In this document: positions 1-11,509 of the stretch, one piece after another
Numbering within the stretch: position 1 is the first letter of the stretch
Layout of the letters: each line of letters opens with the position of its first letter
Assembly (NCBI RefSeq): GCF_000275845.1
Contig: NW_006766887.1
Span: 846,725-910,724 of the forward strand
Origin: Dichomitus squalens LYAD-421 SS1
Taxonomy: Eukaryota; Basidiomycota; Agaricomycetes; Polyporales; Polyporaceae
Length of the DNA stretch: 64,000 nucleotides
Reading direction: 5' to 3'
Made by a program: the position numbers and the translations under genes
The notes under the pieces: model-generated
The model's input: the letters and a program-made list of their open reading frames with translations, nothing else
Databases searched by the model: none
What the model was told of the DNA's origin: nothing

Positions 1-953
1 TGTGCGCCTCGCCTTCGCCCTCTCGTCGCTCTCGATCTGTTTTGGGTCTCCGCATCATTTATTCGCTAATCTGCGTCATGCCCTCATACGACCGGCGTGG
101 ACGTTTCGGCGGAGCAGGAACCATACGTGACTCCCAGCAGGACGCGTCCCCACCTGGCTCGGCATCGAGTCCTGACGTCCATATCCCCGATTGTATTCAT
201 GAACAATACCCACCATATTTAGCCGGACTTCTCGTCGGAGCACACACCGACACCGCAGACGTCTGAGGTCATACACACGTTTAGAATGATGATGGTGGTA
301 CAGCAGCAGTACGGTACGAGCGAACCGAGCGCGAGTGCCCTCTCCGCCCATCGTGGCTACGTTCACATAGAAAGACGTGTGCTGTACCGTGTGGGTGCAC
401 GATGTTAAGCAGTGCTGTAAAAGCGACGGAGTCTCTAGCAGGAAACGCAGTAAGTAGACCAAGCACTTGAAGAGAGGAGAAAGATATTGTCCATCCGTGA
501 TGACAGCAAAAGTCAGGGAAATGCGGCTGATGTGGAGATATGGCGGTATCGCAGGTCTGTATGAGAGGGGGCAATGCTGGGACTTGTGGTGAGATATGTA
601 GAACGAAGATATGCAACGTGGTCGGAAGATAACGTTGGGCTGGGCGTGAGATGGGACATGGACGTGGCGGGCGTTTTGGGATAGTAACCCAACACGTCCT
701 GCGCGGGGGATGCTACATTGGGGTGGACGGGGCGGGTGAGTGGGGAGAATGCAGGACCGGGCGCGGGGCGCAGGCGCGGGTCAATAACCTACAGTAACGG
801 AACACCAGAGGAAAGAAGGATACAGAGCAGAGCGACGAGGACGATGCGTATATATGCAACAGATGCTTGTGTGCTGCTGGGCGATAGTAATGACAACGAG
901 AATGCGGAACGATGCTTGGGGCATTTCCAGAGAGGGACGGGGGGTTTCCGGGG
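1..953. other. No supported gene at the left edge
   Basis: Short open frames occur on both strands, but none has a recognisable domain or a convincing splice pattern. The right part, from about 500, is probably the 3' UTR of the membrane-peptidase gene that ends at 954. A gene starting near the left edge cannot be excluded because the window cuts the context. Confidence 0.4.
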
Positions 954-2261
954 CTATGTCGGGAGGAACTGCGCGGCCTCGGCGGCCATCTCGTCTGGGG
1001 TACGCTTGAACGCGGCGATGCCGAGGAGGACGAAGCCGATGATGACGGCGACCTCGAACGCTATCCAGAAGATGGCCCAGACGTGCGCGCGGGTCTTGGG
1101 GTACATTATCGACCACTGGGTCGCGTCGGAGTCGTTGGCCTTGCGGAAGTACTTGTCGTCCGCGATGTCCCCTTCGGTCGCATGCTTCAACGCGCGATCT
1201 TCCATGGATAGAGTTTGGGTAAGACTCACAGACGACGTACAGCGCGCTGTAAGGGAGAAGGTGCATCGGTCAAAATGCTATCTGTGACTGAATGGAGGGT
1301 AGTCGGGCTATGACGTACTTCATCACACCAATGAACAAGCAGTACCATCGTAATGCTTGTCTGAATAATGCGTCTCGTCTGCTGTTGTGAGCAACAAAAT
1401 TCGAGAAAGTCACGCACGCATGGTCGATGAACCAGAACCCGATGAGGAGACCCTCCCAGATGACCGTGAGCAGGATGGTTCTTTCGCGCAGCCGAGTGCA
1501 ACACCGTTCACGTGATCAATGAAAAGCGACGCGAACCCACATGGCAGCAGGCGCGGGGAGGACCAGGGAAGCGAACAGACGCATCGATTGTCAGAGGGGG
1601 GCCCCGCACCGCGAGGGAAGCGAGGAAAGGGACGTACAGCTTGTTGCGGACGAGGGCCAAGGGCGCGACGAGCCCGATGCCGATGACGAAGCTCATGATC
1701 TTGGAGACGAGGGTGTCAAAGCCGGCCATGATGAAGAGGCCGCCGAGGATGGTCGAGCCGACGTAGCCTGCGGCGAGGATGGTCGGGGGATGGCCGCCGG
1801 AGACGATGGTGGCCCCGCCTGCGTCGGGGTCTATGCACACTTTCATGACGGACCCTCCCGTTAAGACGGCCTGGAGACGTCGGTCTAGGACAGGGAGAAG
1901 TAGGCGGAGCAGGGTGGACGCACTAATGTTATGTGACACAGCTCATGCCATCCTATCGTGAACAGTTTGAGGGGGGTGATGATCATCCTGGCTCCAGGCA
2001 TAACCCAAGCGGCGAAGATGACGACAGCATAGACGACCATCTGTATGTGGGGCAAGGGAATGAGGCATCAAGACGTTTGGAATAAAAGAAACGACATACA
2101 ACATAGAGCACGGGCACCTATCAGAAGATAAGGGAAGCGATCAGCCATAGTTCGGTCGAGAGAAGAGAACGGCGCACCTGGTCGTGGGTCGGGGCTACGG
2201 GACTCATGTGAGGCGCCGGAGGAGCGACGGGAGGACGGGGGACGTATGGGGGAAGAGACAT
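954..2261 (-). CDS. Peptidase M50B-like integral membrane protein
   Basis: This resembles the fungal M50B-like family of multi-pass membrane proteins with an HExxH zinc motif. HELCH is encoded at 1933-1947, following a hydrophobic segment (VVYAVVIFAAWVMPG) and GW. Next come a VCIDPDAGGATIVSGG block, then IVSGGHPPTILAAGYVGST, then further membrane helices (ILLTVIWEGLLIGFWFIDH and HVWAIFWIAFEVAVIIGFVL). These blocks lie in separate exons joined by short introns, so at least six exons are needed and exact junctions are approximate. The start is the ATG at 2261, which opens a proline-rich N-terminus (MSLPPYVPRPP). The predicted length is roughly 270-290 aa. The gene shares a 396 bp upstream region with histone H2A on the other strand. 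The HExxH suggests a metal-dependent intramembrane protease, but substrate and compartment are unknown. Confidence 0.8.
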
Positions 2262-2657
2262 GGCAGGAAGGAAGCGGGCACAGTATTAATAGGGATGTGT
2301 TCTGCGTTGCAGGCGAGCAGCACGACCAGGTCGCCCTCGAAGTGAAGCCTGCGTGCAGGGCGTGGAGTGGAACCCGAGTCCTCCTTGGGTCCCCACAGCC
2401 ACCTGCACCTGCCCAGACTCTCTCCGGAGTTCGATCAGCCTCGAGGCGCCTCTCAGCGCCAAACCAGACGCCCATAACCCCAGACGCGTCTGTCACGTGG
2501 CCCGCGCGCGACCTTTGTTTACTCGCAGGGCGGAGTTACAATCGGCCCCTGCGATATAACTCACAGCCGGCTTCGCGTTTCCTCAACTCGCGTCCCTCCC
2601 CTCTTCCACCACTATCCTCACGCCCTATCTACCCTCTCGTACCTCTAACAAGCAAAT
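2262..2657. promoter_or_regulatory. Divergent promoter region, M50B-like gene / histone H2A
   Basis: These 396 bp separate the two start codons and are the only space for both core promoters and 5' UTRs. The stretch just upstream of H2A is rich in pyrimidine runs on the coding strand, as is usual before fungal start codons. No clear TATA box was found. Confidence 0.6.
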
Positions 2658-3320
2658 ATGGTGCGTATACATCGAATGCACTCGCTTTGCGGCGCATACT
2701 GACTTAGATTTCGCAGTCTGGCAAGGGAAAGGCGTACGCATCCACATACAACAACCTGACGCGTCGTTCACTTACATTCAACCGATACATAGTGGCAAGT
2801 CCTCCTCTGGCAAGGCTGGCGGTGAGGCCGGCAAGTCCCAGTCCCGTTCCGCGAAGGCCGGTCTCCAATTCCCCGTCGGTCGTGTTCACCGTCTCTTGAA
2901 GAAGGGCAACTACGCACAGCGTGTCGGTGCAGGTGCTCCTGGTGCGTTCCCTCTTATCTAAGGTTTTAAATCATGTGGTTGACATCCAATGCGATGCATC
3001 TTCTGCACAGTCTACCTCGCTGCCGTCCTTGAGTACCTTGCTGCCGAGATTCTCGAGCTTGCAGGTAACGCCGCTCGTGATAACAAGAAGCAGCGTATCG
3101 TCCCCCGTCACTTGCAGCTCGCCATCCGTAACGATGAGGAGTACGTCCAATTGATCTGACTGTTGTCTTTGCGCATCCAACTCACCCATCATCAAGGTTG
3201 AACAAGCTCCTCGGTGATGTTGTCATCTCGCAGGGTGGTGTCGTCCCCCACATCAACCCTGAGCTCCTCCCCTCAAAATCCAACAAGGGCAAGAAGGAGG
3301 GCGCCTCTCAAGAGGTGTAA
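2658..3320 (+). CDS. H2A: Histone H2A
   Basis: Core nucleosome histone. The model is join(2658..2660, 2717..2733, 2793..2941, 3011..3140, 3197..3320), giving 140 aa. It contains the histone-fold hallmarks [34 protein letters not shown], and a docking region ending in [13 protein letters not shown]. The C-terminus is GASQEV, so this H2A carries the SQ(E) phospho-acceptor motif of H2A.X-type histones, as is usual in fungi. Exon 1 encodes only the initiator methionine: the ATG is followed directly by a GTGCGT donor. Exon 2 is only 17 nt and splits an alanine codon with exon 3. All five exons join in frame with GT-AG borders. It diverges from the M50B-like gene and converges on the F-BAR/RhoGAP gene. 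Confidence 0.97.
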
Positions 3321-3937
3321 GAGCCTTCTTTCGTCTTGTTTGGTCTTTGCTTCTCGGTTGTCTCGTATCCTGTCAGGATTTGTACACTGTATCACTTTGT
3401 CGTATGTGCCTCTTAATTCGTATTGCATGACATGTATTATGATCCATGATTCATGGCAGTTTCGCTTCTTTGGACGTTTGCGAATGCTGGTGTGACCCTG
3501 CGTCGACTTCTAGCGACGTGCGGTGGAAGTCCCCGCTACAGGCGGTCTTTTCTTTTGCAATCACGACGCACATCCGTTCTGGCAAACCAAAACAGTCATC
3601 AGCTACTGCTGGTCTGAGCAGCCTCTCTGGGGATAGACAGTGCCCCGGGTCATGTCGATACGTGAGAACCAGGTCTTCTGTGCAAAATGGAAGTCATGGG
3701 ACGTTATAACATAGATATCGTCAAGAGCATATGTGAATGTCAACATAACCAAAGCCGTAGCTTCACAGACTACCAGGAGTCAGCCCCGTACTTGCACTCA
3801 TCAAGCACATCTGCAACAGTCCGCCACAACAACTAAGATCGAACACCGTAGATAAATCGCTCTCCATGCCCAAACCCATAGCCACAGCGACCGCCAGGGC
3901 CTACCTGTCCAAACAGCACCCAAGGCGACCTCGGACC
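3321..3937. other. Convergent 3' region between H2A and the F-BAR/RhoGAP gene
   Basis: This holds the H2A 3' UTR (T-rich stretches from about 3330) and the 3' UTR of the minus-strand RhoGAP gene. No separate gene was seen. Confidence 0.5.
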
Positions 3938-6900
3938 TCACTGAATGATCTCATCCTCCGCGTCGCTCGCCATCGTCCTCCGCGAGAGCTCCGACACCCT
4001 GCTGATGCTGCTCCGCTTGTTCACGTTCACCGACCGCGTCCCCGAGCCCGCCCTCCGCAGACCCGCCCCGCCACCACCGTTCTGCCCGTTGCCCGCGGGG
4101 AACACGCCCTGGCCGCTGCCCGGCGGCGACCCGGGCGACCCCGGGCGCCCGGCGAGGCTCTGGCGGTGCATCGCGCTCGCCGTCCCGGTCCCGCTCGCGT
4201 TCGACGGGCGGGGCCCGCGCGTGAGGCGCGGGCCGCGCACGATCCCCGACGCGGACCCGGGGCCGGACGCGCTCGTGGGCGTCACGCTCTTCGTGGGCGA
4301 CGGGCTGCGCGAGCCCGTGGGCGTCGTGATGCGGGGCGAGACGGAGCGGCTGAGCGCGGCGGGGACTGCGCGGGGCGCGGGGGCGAGCGTGGGCGAGGCG
4401 GGCGGCTCGGCGAAGTGTGCGGGGCGCGCGGGCGGGGGAGACTCCGGCTCGGGCGGGGGCTCCTTGAACTGGGGGCGGGGCGGGAGGTCGTCGGTCTCCG
4501 GAGGGGGCTCCTTGAACGTCGGGACGCCTGGGGGCGGGGGAGGGGGCGTCGCGCTTTGGGTGGGGAGCGGAGGCGGGGGAGGGATGTTCTTGGGCAGCGG
4601 CGGAGGTGGGGGGATGCTGCTGAAGTCGGGAGGGGTTCTGGCGTCATCCAAGACGATGTCGCCGGGCTGAGGCGGAGGCGGGGGCGGGATGGATGGAAGC
4701 TCCTCAGGCTCCGCATTGATGGATTGTGGCTCATCGTGGATGCTCAGAGGCTCGTCATGGATGCCCTGAGGTTCGTCAACAAAATGCGCCGGGCTCTCAG
4801 GTACACGTGGTAAGACAGGGTGGGAGCCCGTAGAGGAGGGAGGCGGTGAGGCTGACGTGACGCTAGCGGCACTCTTGTTGACCTTGATTCCGCGCTGCTG
4901 AAGCTGCTGGACATGGAGCTCCTTGAGGTCTGCACCGGCAGAGATGCGCGAGCGAGACATGCGCATGTCGACAGGACGGGTACGGCGACGGACAGGAACC
5001 TTCCGGTCGGATTCACGCTTCTTTTTCAGGATGGCAGGAGGCAAGATTTCATCGTACTTGTTGACCAGATCCATGAAGAGCACTGTAAAAGCGGTCAGAC
5101 GAGTACTCGAAGGAATGGACACAACGCATACAGGTAGGGTGGCGATCTTGGATAGAGTACTGTGTCTCCTGCTTGGGCCGGAGGATAGCTATAGGATGGC
5201 ATGTGAGTGGAGGAGGCAAGGCTCGCAAGAATTGATAACATACTACGACCCATGCTCAATGCCAGTTTGGTGACATACACCTCGTTCGACTCGGTCTCAG
5301 ACTCCGACGTCGACCTGATGAGACTGTCGAAAAGCTTGGTCAGTCCACGAAGATCGTGCAAGCAAAATTGAATACTCACTCCTTCAAGTGCTTGATGAGA
5401 GCGTCCAATACGAACAAATGAATCTTCGGCAGCTTGAGCAGCGCGTTCTGGACGTCCTGAATATGTTGCTCGTCCGATGGCTTGAGCTCGTTCTTGTTGC
5501 TGCCGACAGTGGGGTACAGCTTACGCAGCTCGTCCCAGCCCTCGTACATGCAGAGCGGCGGGTCGAGCTCGAGCGCCCACAGCTTGACACCACTCGCCAG
5601 CACCGGCGCGTCGTACTTCTGCAGCAAGTCGTGCGGGATGTCCTCCTCCGGCGGCACAGCGTTGAGGGTCTCGCGGAGGTGGTGCACGGCTGGGAGCGGG
5701 ACTTCGTAAATCCACGTCTTGCGCTTCTCTGCACCGGCGGTCAGCATCCACACGTATACAGCGGAAGGCGACACACGTACCGCCATCGTTGGGCAGCGTG
5801 CCGTACGCCTCCTCGAGAGCACCAAGGAGAGCGAGCAACACAGACGGAAGCTCCTCCTTCCTCTCCGCAGGATTAGCCACGTTCCAATACGCGCTGTCCG
5901 CCCACCGCCGCAAGTCGATCCCGAACACGACATCGCTCTCGTCGTGCGAGATCGACTCGTACACCTGCGCGACAGGCCGGAACGGCCCCGTGCGGTACCG
6001 CTCGATCAGCACCTTCACGTCCTGCTCAGGCTGGTACGCCGCGACGAGCGTCTCGACCTTCTCGCTCGAGCTCTTGTAGTTGCCCGCGAGCTTGCCCAGC
6101 GTCGCCTGGTACTGCGTGAGCGCCGTCTTGACGGCGCGCAGCCGGTCGAGCTCCCACTTCTGCAGGATCTTGAGCGTCTCCTCGATGCGCTCCTCGAGGC
6201 CCAGGCGTTGCCGGTCGAGCTTGCGCACGGCGACGCGGTACTCCTTGTCCGCGTTGTCCGCCTCGCGGCGCGCACGGACGTGTGCCGGCTCGCCGTTGCC
6301 TGCGAACGCCTTCGACACGAGGCTAGCGAGGCCCCCGGTCCGGTTAACGACGTTCTGCGCGAGCGGCGACAAGCGCTGCTCGATCGGGGTCAGGACCTGG
6401 GCTGGGGTGCCCGCGGAGAGCTTGCCGTTGTTCGCGGCGGCGGGCGGGGCGTCGAGGCTGAACGCGCGCGGGCGGAACTGGTAGTACGCGTCGTCGGCGT
6501 TCTCGAAGTCGTTCCCGAGCTCGCCGAGACGGCGAAGCAGGTTGTGCTTCTCGGTGAGGACGCGCGCCGCGACCTCGGCGTGGTCGAGGTTGCCGTTGAA
6601 CGCCTTGACGTTGTCGTTGAGCCAGCTCGCGAACTCCTCGCCCGAGAAGCAGTCTTGGTACTCGCCGAGCAGCGGGAAGCGCACGGGACGCAGGGGCAGC
6701 TGTTCCTTTGCCTTCTTCAACATCGCGGTGACCTCAGCTGGCGTCATCAGCACGCCTGCGATGTTCAAAGGGGGGAGCGGAGGCGGCGGCACCGGGTTCG
6801 TCTCGAGCTGAGGCGGCGCCACCTTGGCGGGGGGCATCGGCGGGTCGAGTGGCGGGGGCGACAGCATGCGTTGAGGCGTGCTCACTCCAGAGCCGACGTC

Positions 6901-8456
6901 GCTGGCGCGGCCCTTACCTTTATCAACCTTCGGCGTGTGCTGCTCTTCCTCATCCGCATCGAAGTGCACTTCTGGCTTGGGAGGCGGTTGAGGGGAACCG
7001 GTTGACGCATTCAGCCTGAACTCCTTCAGGCGAGAGGTGATGCGCTCGGAGATCGTAGCTTGCCGCTGTGGCGCGCGCACAGCTACAGGGTTCGCGCCAA
7101 GAGGCTTCAATCTGGGCGACGTGGTGTACTGGTCACCGACGGGATGCGTGATAGGGGCGAACCGAGCGCTGTTGGAGAAGTCTCAGCGTCTAGAACTCTG
7201 CCAAAAGAACAGACACGTACTCGTCCTCGGCCTCGTCCGCTTTACGAGTCTTATTGAGGTAGTCATTCTTGAGTTTCGCAACCTAGAAGCATGCCTGAGC
7301 ACTCGAATGCATGCATGGTGATTTTGGTCAACATACCTCAGCTAGACCGACTTCGTAGTTGTGAATGTAGCCCTCGAGCATGTTCACCTTGCTCGCGAGA
7401 AGGCGGTCCTAGAGGAAACGCGTCAAGTAGTCAATCGTGCCCCCAACAGCGACCGACATACCTTGTGACTGGCCGCCCACTTCTCGAATGGCTCAATCAC
7501 GCTGGTCTGCAACTCCTTCGCTATACTCTCGTGAAGGGTACCCTGGGCCGCGCTCTCATCACGTATGCCCCTGAAGGCCATCAACAACGACGCGCCATCA
7601 TCCTCTTCGAACACGGAACCTAGTGAATAGGTGGATTAGAGGACCCGGTGACCTTTGTAGTACTGTAGACGTACCAGCAGGCGGATCAGCCTTCAAAGTT
7701 GCACCAATCGTCAGCTCTGCGGCAGCACGTTGCTACAAACAATGCGTCAGTACACATCAATAACAAGCACCACAGATATACGAATAGCAGTGAAATGTGA
7801 ACATCCGGGATGCAATAGCACCATGCAAAAATATGACGCTATACGCGCTAATGGCAATGTTGATGCACACGGGGAACATGACACCGCGCCGAGAGATACG
7901 GTGGAATGGGTGAATGCACCAAGTGCCGTCCAGCGGGGTGGACTGTGCGAGGCGACCTAAACCGGACATATGGTCTGAGTGGCTGCGCGTACAGAGACAG
8001 TGGCCTCCTGACGGACATGTACGCGTACATGCCACTGAGTCGTGTAGTCCGGCCGCTAGACACAATCATGCGCTCGTTGTGGCCCACCACATACTGTTCA
8101 AGCGTAGGTCTGCGCTTTGAATGACCTCGCTGCCGCGGGCAGTCTAGACTTTGCAGGGTATCTTCTATACCGCACCACGAGACACAGGAGCACTATGCAT
8201 CCGCGACCTCGCCAACGCAGCCGTCTCTGGTGCAAACGTCTGGGTGAATGAGACTTACGCGAATGAACTGGGCGATTTCAGCATTCTCCGCAATCCCCTG
8301 CAAGCACGACGCCGCCATAAGCTACACGTTTCGTCACTTCAAGAAGGAGGCTTCACGTACCTTCTCCAGCTCGGCATACAAGACCTCCAACCCTTTACGG
8401 TAATCCTCCGACCAGAACGAATTCGAGAACGTGAGCGGGAGCGACAGGACGGCCAT
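3938..8456 (-). CDS. RGD2: F-BAR/DEP/RhoGAP protein (Rgd2-like)
   Basis: Predicted Rho-family GTPase regulator that binds curved plasma membrane. The N-terminal exon starts at 8456 with MAVLSLPLTFSNSFW, the opening of an FCH/F-BAR domain. F-BAR exons continue near 7730, 7610 and 7400. A DEP domain follows (about 6500-6700, containing CFSGEEFASWL), inserted within the F-BAR as in yeast Rgd2. The second coiled-coil half of the F-BAR follows (about 5960-6340). A RhoGAP-like domain then spans about 5900 to 5050, including TKLALSMGR, ILRPKQET and LLFMDLVNKYDEILPP. The C-terminus is a long proline-rich tail (PPPPPP runs, about 3940-4850) suited to SH3 or profilin partners. The model has roughly ten or more exons and about 1,200 aa. 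The intron at 7733-8258 is unusually long. The canonical GIxRxSG arginine-finger motif is not visible in the GAP domain. Yeast Rgd2 acts on Cdc42 and Rho5; the substrate here is inferred only. Confidence 0.85.
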
Positions 8457-9316
8457 GGTGTCACGGACGCGCAAGCAAGCGGGTATACGTGTGATTATGG
8501 CCCCAGACAAATCAAAATCACAGCGACTGGACAGGAGAGGGACCCGAGCGGGCAGTCGTGAGCGTGCGTGAGAGAGGCGGCAGATATAAGCGTATGTAGC
8601 ACGGGGTGGGACCTGCGTCCGGTGCCGCAGCGGAGGACTGGGAGAGAACGCGTTGAGCTGGCGTGTTGTAGAGCCGTCCGTGGGGCGTGTGAGGGACAGG
8701 AGCAACAAGCTGCTGGTGATGGTATTGAGAGAAACGCGCAGGAAGGGTGCGGTGCAGCGCGGGCGAATCGAGACAGCGCGCTGTCTCACCCCCGAATCCA
8801 CCGCCCTCACCGCCACCCACGTCCGGCGATGCCCAATTGGCAGGTGCGCGAGGGTTCTGCGCACTTCATTGGCCGTAGAAGCAGACGAGAAAGGCGCTCC
8901 CGGCATGCGCGCCCTACCTATCCGCACCGTACATACATAGCCATCTCACCCGGTCCGACCGAAGCACCCATTGCTGTCACGAACAACGGAGATGTACACG
9001 CAATCTGCTGTATCTGACATACTCACACTGTTCACCAACGAACATAAGTAATCCCAGCTTGCACGCGCCATGAGGAAGCACGACTAGAGCGGGGTGTGCT
9101 ACATTCAGCGCCCATAGAACGGCATATCCCCGCGGGTTCGACATCGACTGCGACACAGATACTGTGATGAGGAGCGCACCCACAGCGCGCACCGTGAGCC
9201 TGCGACCGTGGTCGCACTATATCCTCGCAAGAGAAACGGCAGCTTGTGCAAATCATGTACGACAGCGTTGCGACGGGGGTGTGCAAGGTGGTCCTGGAAC
9301 ATTAAGCATGTCTGTA
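8457..9316. other. Intergenic region upstream of the RhoGAP gene
   Basis: This should contain the promoter of the F-BAR/RhoGAP gene (start 8456) and the 3' UTR of the mL44 gene (stop 9317). Open frames on both strands show no recognisable domain. Confidence 0.45.
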
Positions 9317-11107
9317 TTACAGTACGTAGTCCTCTAAATCGTCCTCGGCCTCGGCAGCTCGTGAGCGCGCTCCAGGCGTACGAACGCCCGCCCGCCCAGC
9401 ACTGCCGTATAGAACCTCCGAGTCGCCGAGCGACACGGGCGAGTATGCGCTCTCAGCGCCGGTCGCCTCGAACACGTTCCCTGGCGCGTCAGGGAATGTC
9501 GATGTCGGAAGCTGCAGTAAGTGTGGTGGCTGTCGCGTCAGGTAGAGTCTCAACAATGAGTCCTCCGCCGCCTACAGGAAGATGGTACATGAGCTGCCTG
9601 GTACGAAAAGTCACAGATCGCGACGCCCTCACCCGATATTCCGCCATTTTCAGGGAGCTGCCAAACCCTTCCCCAAGCTTATCAGCACCGGAGAAGATGC
9701 CCACTACAAAGACTGGCGAGTTCGACAGTCGACCAGTCTCTTTGAGTAATCTAGATTTCCATTGTCAGCTTCTCATACTCAGACTTCCCGCCAGATACTC
9801 GTTGGAAAACACCCAAGCCTGCCTTTCCTGGCGACGCAGACCCTAGGAACAACTTCGCAAGGGTGGGCTTGCGCCCCATTCCCCGAGATTCACTGACCGT
9901 CCAAGCACCCAGCAACCCAAATAGAAAGAACAGCAGCCTTTAGATTTGGCAGACGCGCTCAGAGACGCGACATCAGCGAGCCTGAGGGAGCCAGGGACGA
10001 CACAGTCTTGTCGAATGGCGCGAACGGATGAAAATTCAACTCATGTCCACTTTGCTTACAAGCGGGCAACACTCTGGGCTGTCCACATAAAAAAGAGTAC
10101 GACAAGCACCACTTCGCAACAAACACATCGTGTAATAACACGAGCACAGCGAGAGCCATGGAGAAGGACACATACCTCGATATTGGGCGCTCCCTCCCAA
10201 ACTTCTGGACCGTCGCCAGCAATGTCTGCTTCGGATCCCTGAACTTCATCATGCTCCGCAAATCGACCTCTCTGCTGAAGAAGAATTTCTCCACGAATCT
10301 CCGTGCGGAACGCAATGACCGGTACTGGTATACCAAGGCGGTCAGCGCTCTCGGCACGGATGCCAGCGCGTCGATGTGAAGCACGGCGCCCTGCGTCAAG
10401 TTTGCAGGCTGCACGCAATAAATGAGCGAGATGAACGGCGCGACGCAAACAGCACTTACTGTGCGATGCCAGCGCAGAATGGGCGTGACACCCATCTCAC
10501 GCGCCAGGTTCGCGCAGGTCGTCGGACCGACGTGTGCGCTGACTGCGGCCTTCATGACGCGGGTTGGGAGGTGTGGGTAGGATGAGTTGACGAACTCGGT
10601 TGCAAACATGCCGAGGAGGGAGTTGCCGAGGGTCGCAAGGGAGGCATTGGTGGCAGGTAGGGGCTGGTCGGGATGTTGCTGGTTGTGCAGGTGGACGAAG
10701 GACGGGTGCGTGCAGGCCTGTTCGATGACGTCCACTGAGGGCACAACCTTCCCGAGGCCTATCCTATGCGCGAAGGCCGCAAGTGTCGACCGAGGAGGGG
10801 GTTGGGACGCGGCCCATGCCTGCGCGTCGAAGACGGCTGGTGGAGCAGCCTTGCCAGCAGGGAGGAGGGAGTGTTTTGGAGGAAGAGCTCTTAGGTGTGA
10901 GGAGGAGACATGGGCGAGCTTGGAAGCCGTGTTCGCGACCTTGCGCTGTGCATAGCCCATGAGTGGATGTCGACCTCCGCCAGCACGCGCTCTCGAAAGG
11001 TCACCGTCCAAATTTTGGAACCGCCAAGCAGACGCAGCGACCCCGGAGGACCCCGGAGACCACGGCCCGTGCCGGCGTGTAGCGCTCCCTCCCCTCAAGA
11101 TATACAT
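9317..11107 (-). CDS. MRPL3: Mitochondrial large-subunit ribosomal protein mL44 (RNase III-like fold)
   Basis: Structural component of the mitochondrial 54S ribosomal subunit; the family has an RNase III-like fold plus a dsRNA-binding domain. Seen here: the helical block [13 protein letters not shown], then [13 protein letters not shown], then [18 protein letters not shown] with [10 protein letters not shown]. After the intron at 9751-10175, the dsRBD continues as [19 protein letters not shown], and a last exon contains [18 protein letters not shown] 51 nt intron in the middle is open in frame (LRWHRT | PANLTQG). The start is uncertain. The ATG at 11107 opens an arginine-rich stretch that could be a targeting peptide, while an internal MGYAQRK lies near 10960. 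Length is about 400 aa. It is divergent from carboxypeptidase S. Confidence 0.88.
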
Positions 11108-11509
11108 ACTGTTGAATTCCTGACCAATTCTTCGACATTATCCGTCCTGGACATGGATTATGCGTTGCGCAAAACCACAACTATGTGCCAATGTCCGGGA
11201 GGAGAAGTTGTGACCCATCCCTGGTTTGAAGACCTCTTCGAACTGAGCGTCCCTTCGGATATTACGGACTTATCAGCACAGCGAGCCTCTACCCTCGCCC
11301 TCGTATGATCGAGCAAAGGCACCAGAACGACTGCTAAACCGTCTCCCGGATAGAAGGCGTTGTGCCAATTCGTCACTTTCTTGCCACAATCTGTCCGTTC
11401 ACATGGCCTTCGGGAATAAATACGCGAGAACGCAGTTGTCAGCGCGGAGCTGCCGTGACCTCATTCTGACTCGCGTTTCCTCGTCTTCCCTTCTCACACA
11501 ACGACCACC
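11108..11509. promoter_or_regulatory. Divergent promoter region, mL44 / carboxypeptidase S
   Basis: About 400 bp lie between the two presumed start codons. Pyrimidine-rich stretches precede the carboxypeptidase ATG. If the mL44 start is further upstream or downstream, the boundary shifts accordingly. Confidence 0.5.

Noticed and set aside
3866..4813. Long plus-strand frames opposite the RhoGAP proline-rich tail
   Set aside because: They are antisense shadows of a GC-rich, Pro/Ser-coding region. The Arg/Ala/Gly-rich translation has no domain, and the minus strand gives a coherent F-BAR/RhoGAP protein.
5719..7005. A 428-codon plus-strand frame
   Set aside because: It is an antisense shadow of the DEP/F-BAR exons on the minus strand.
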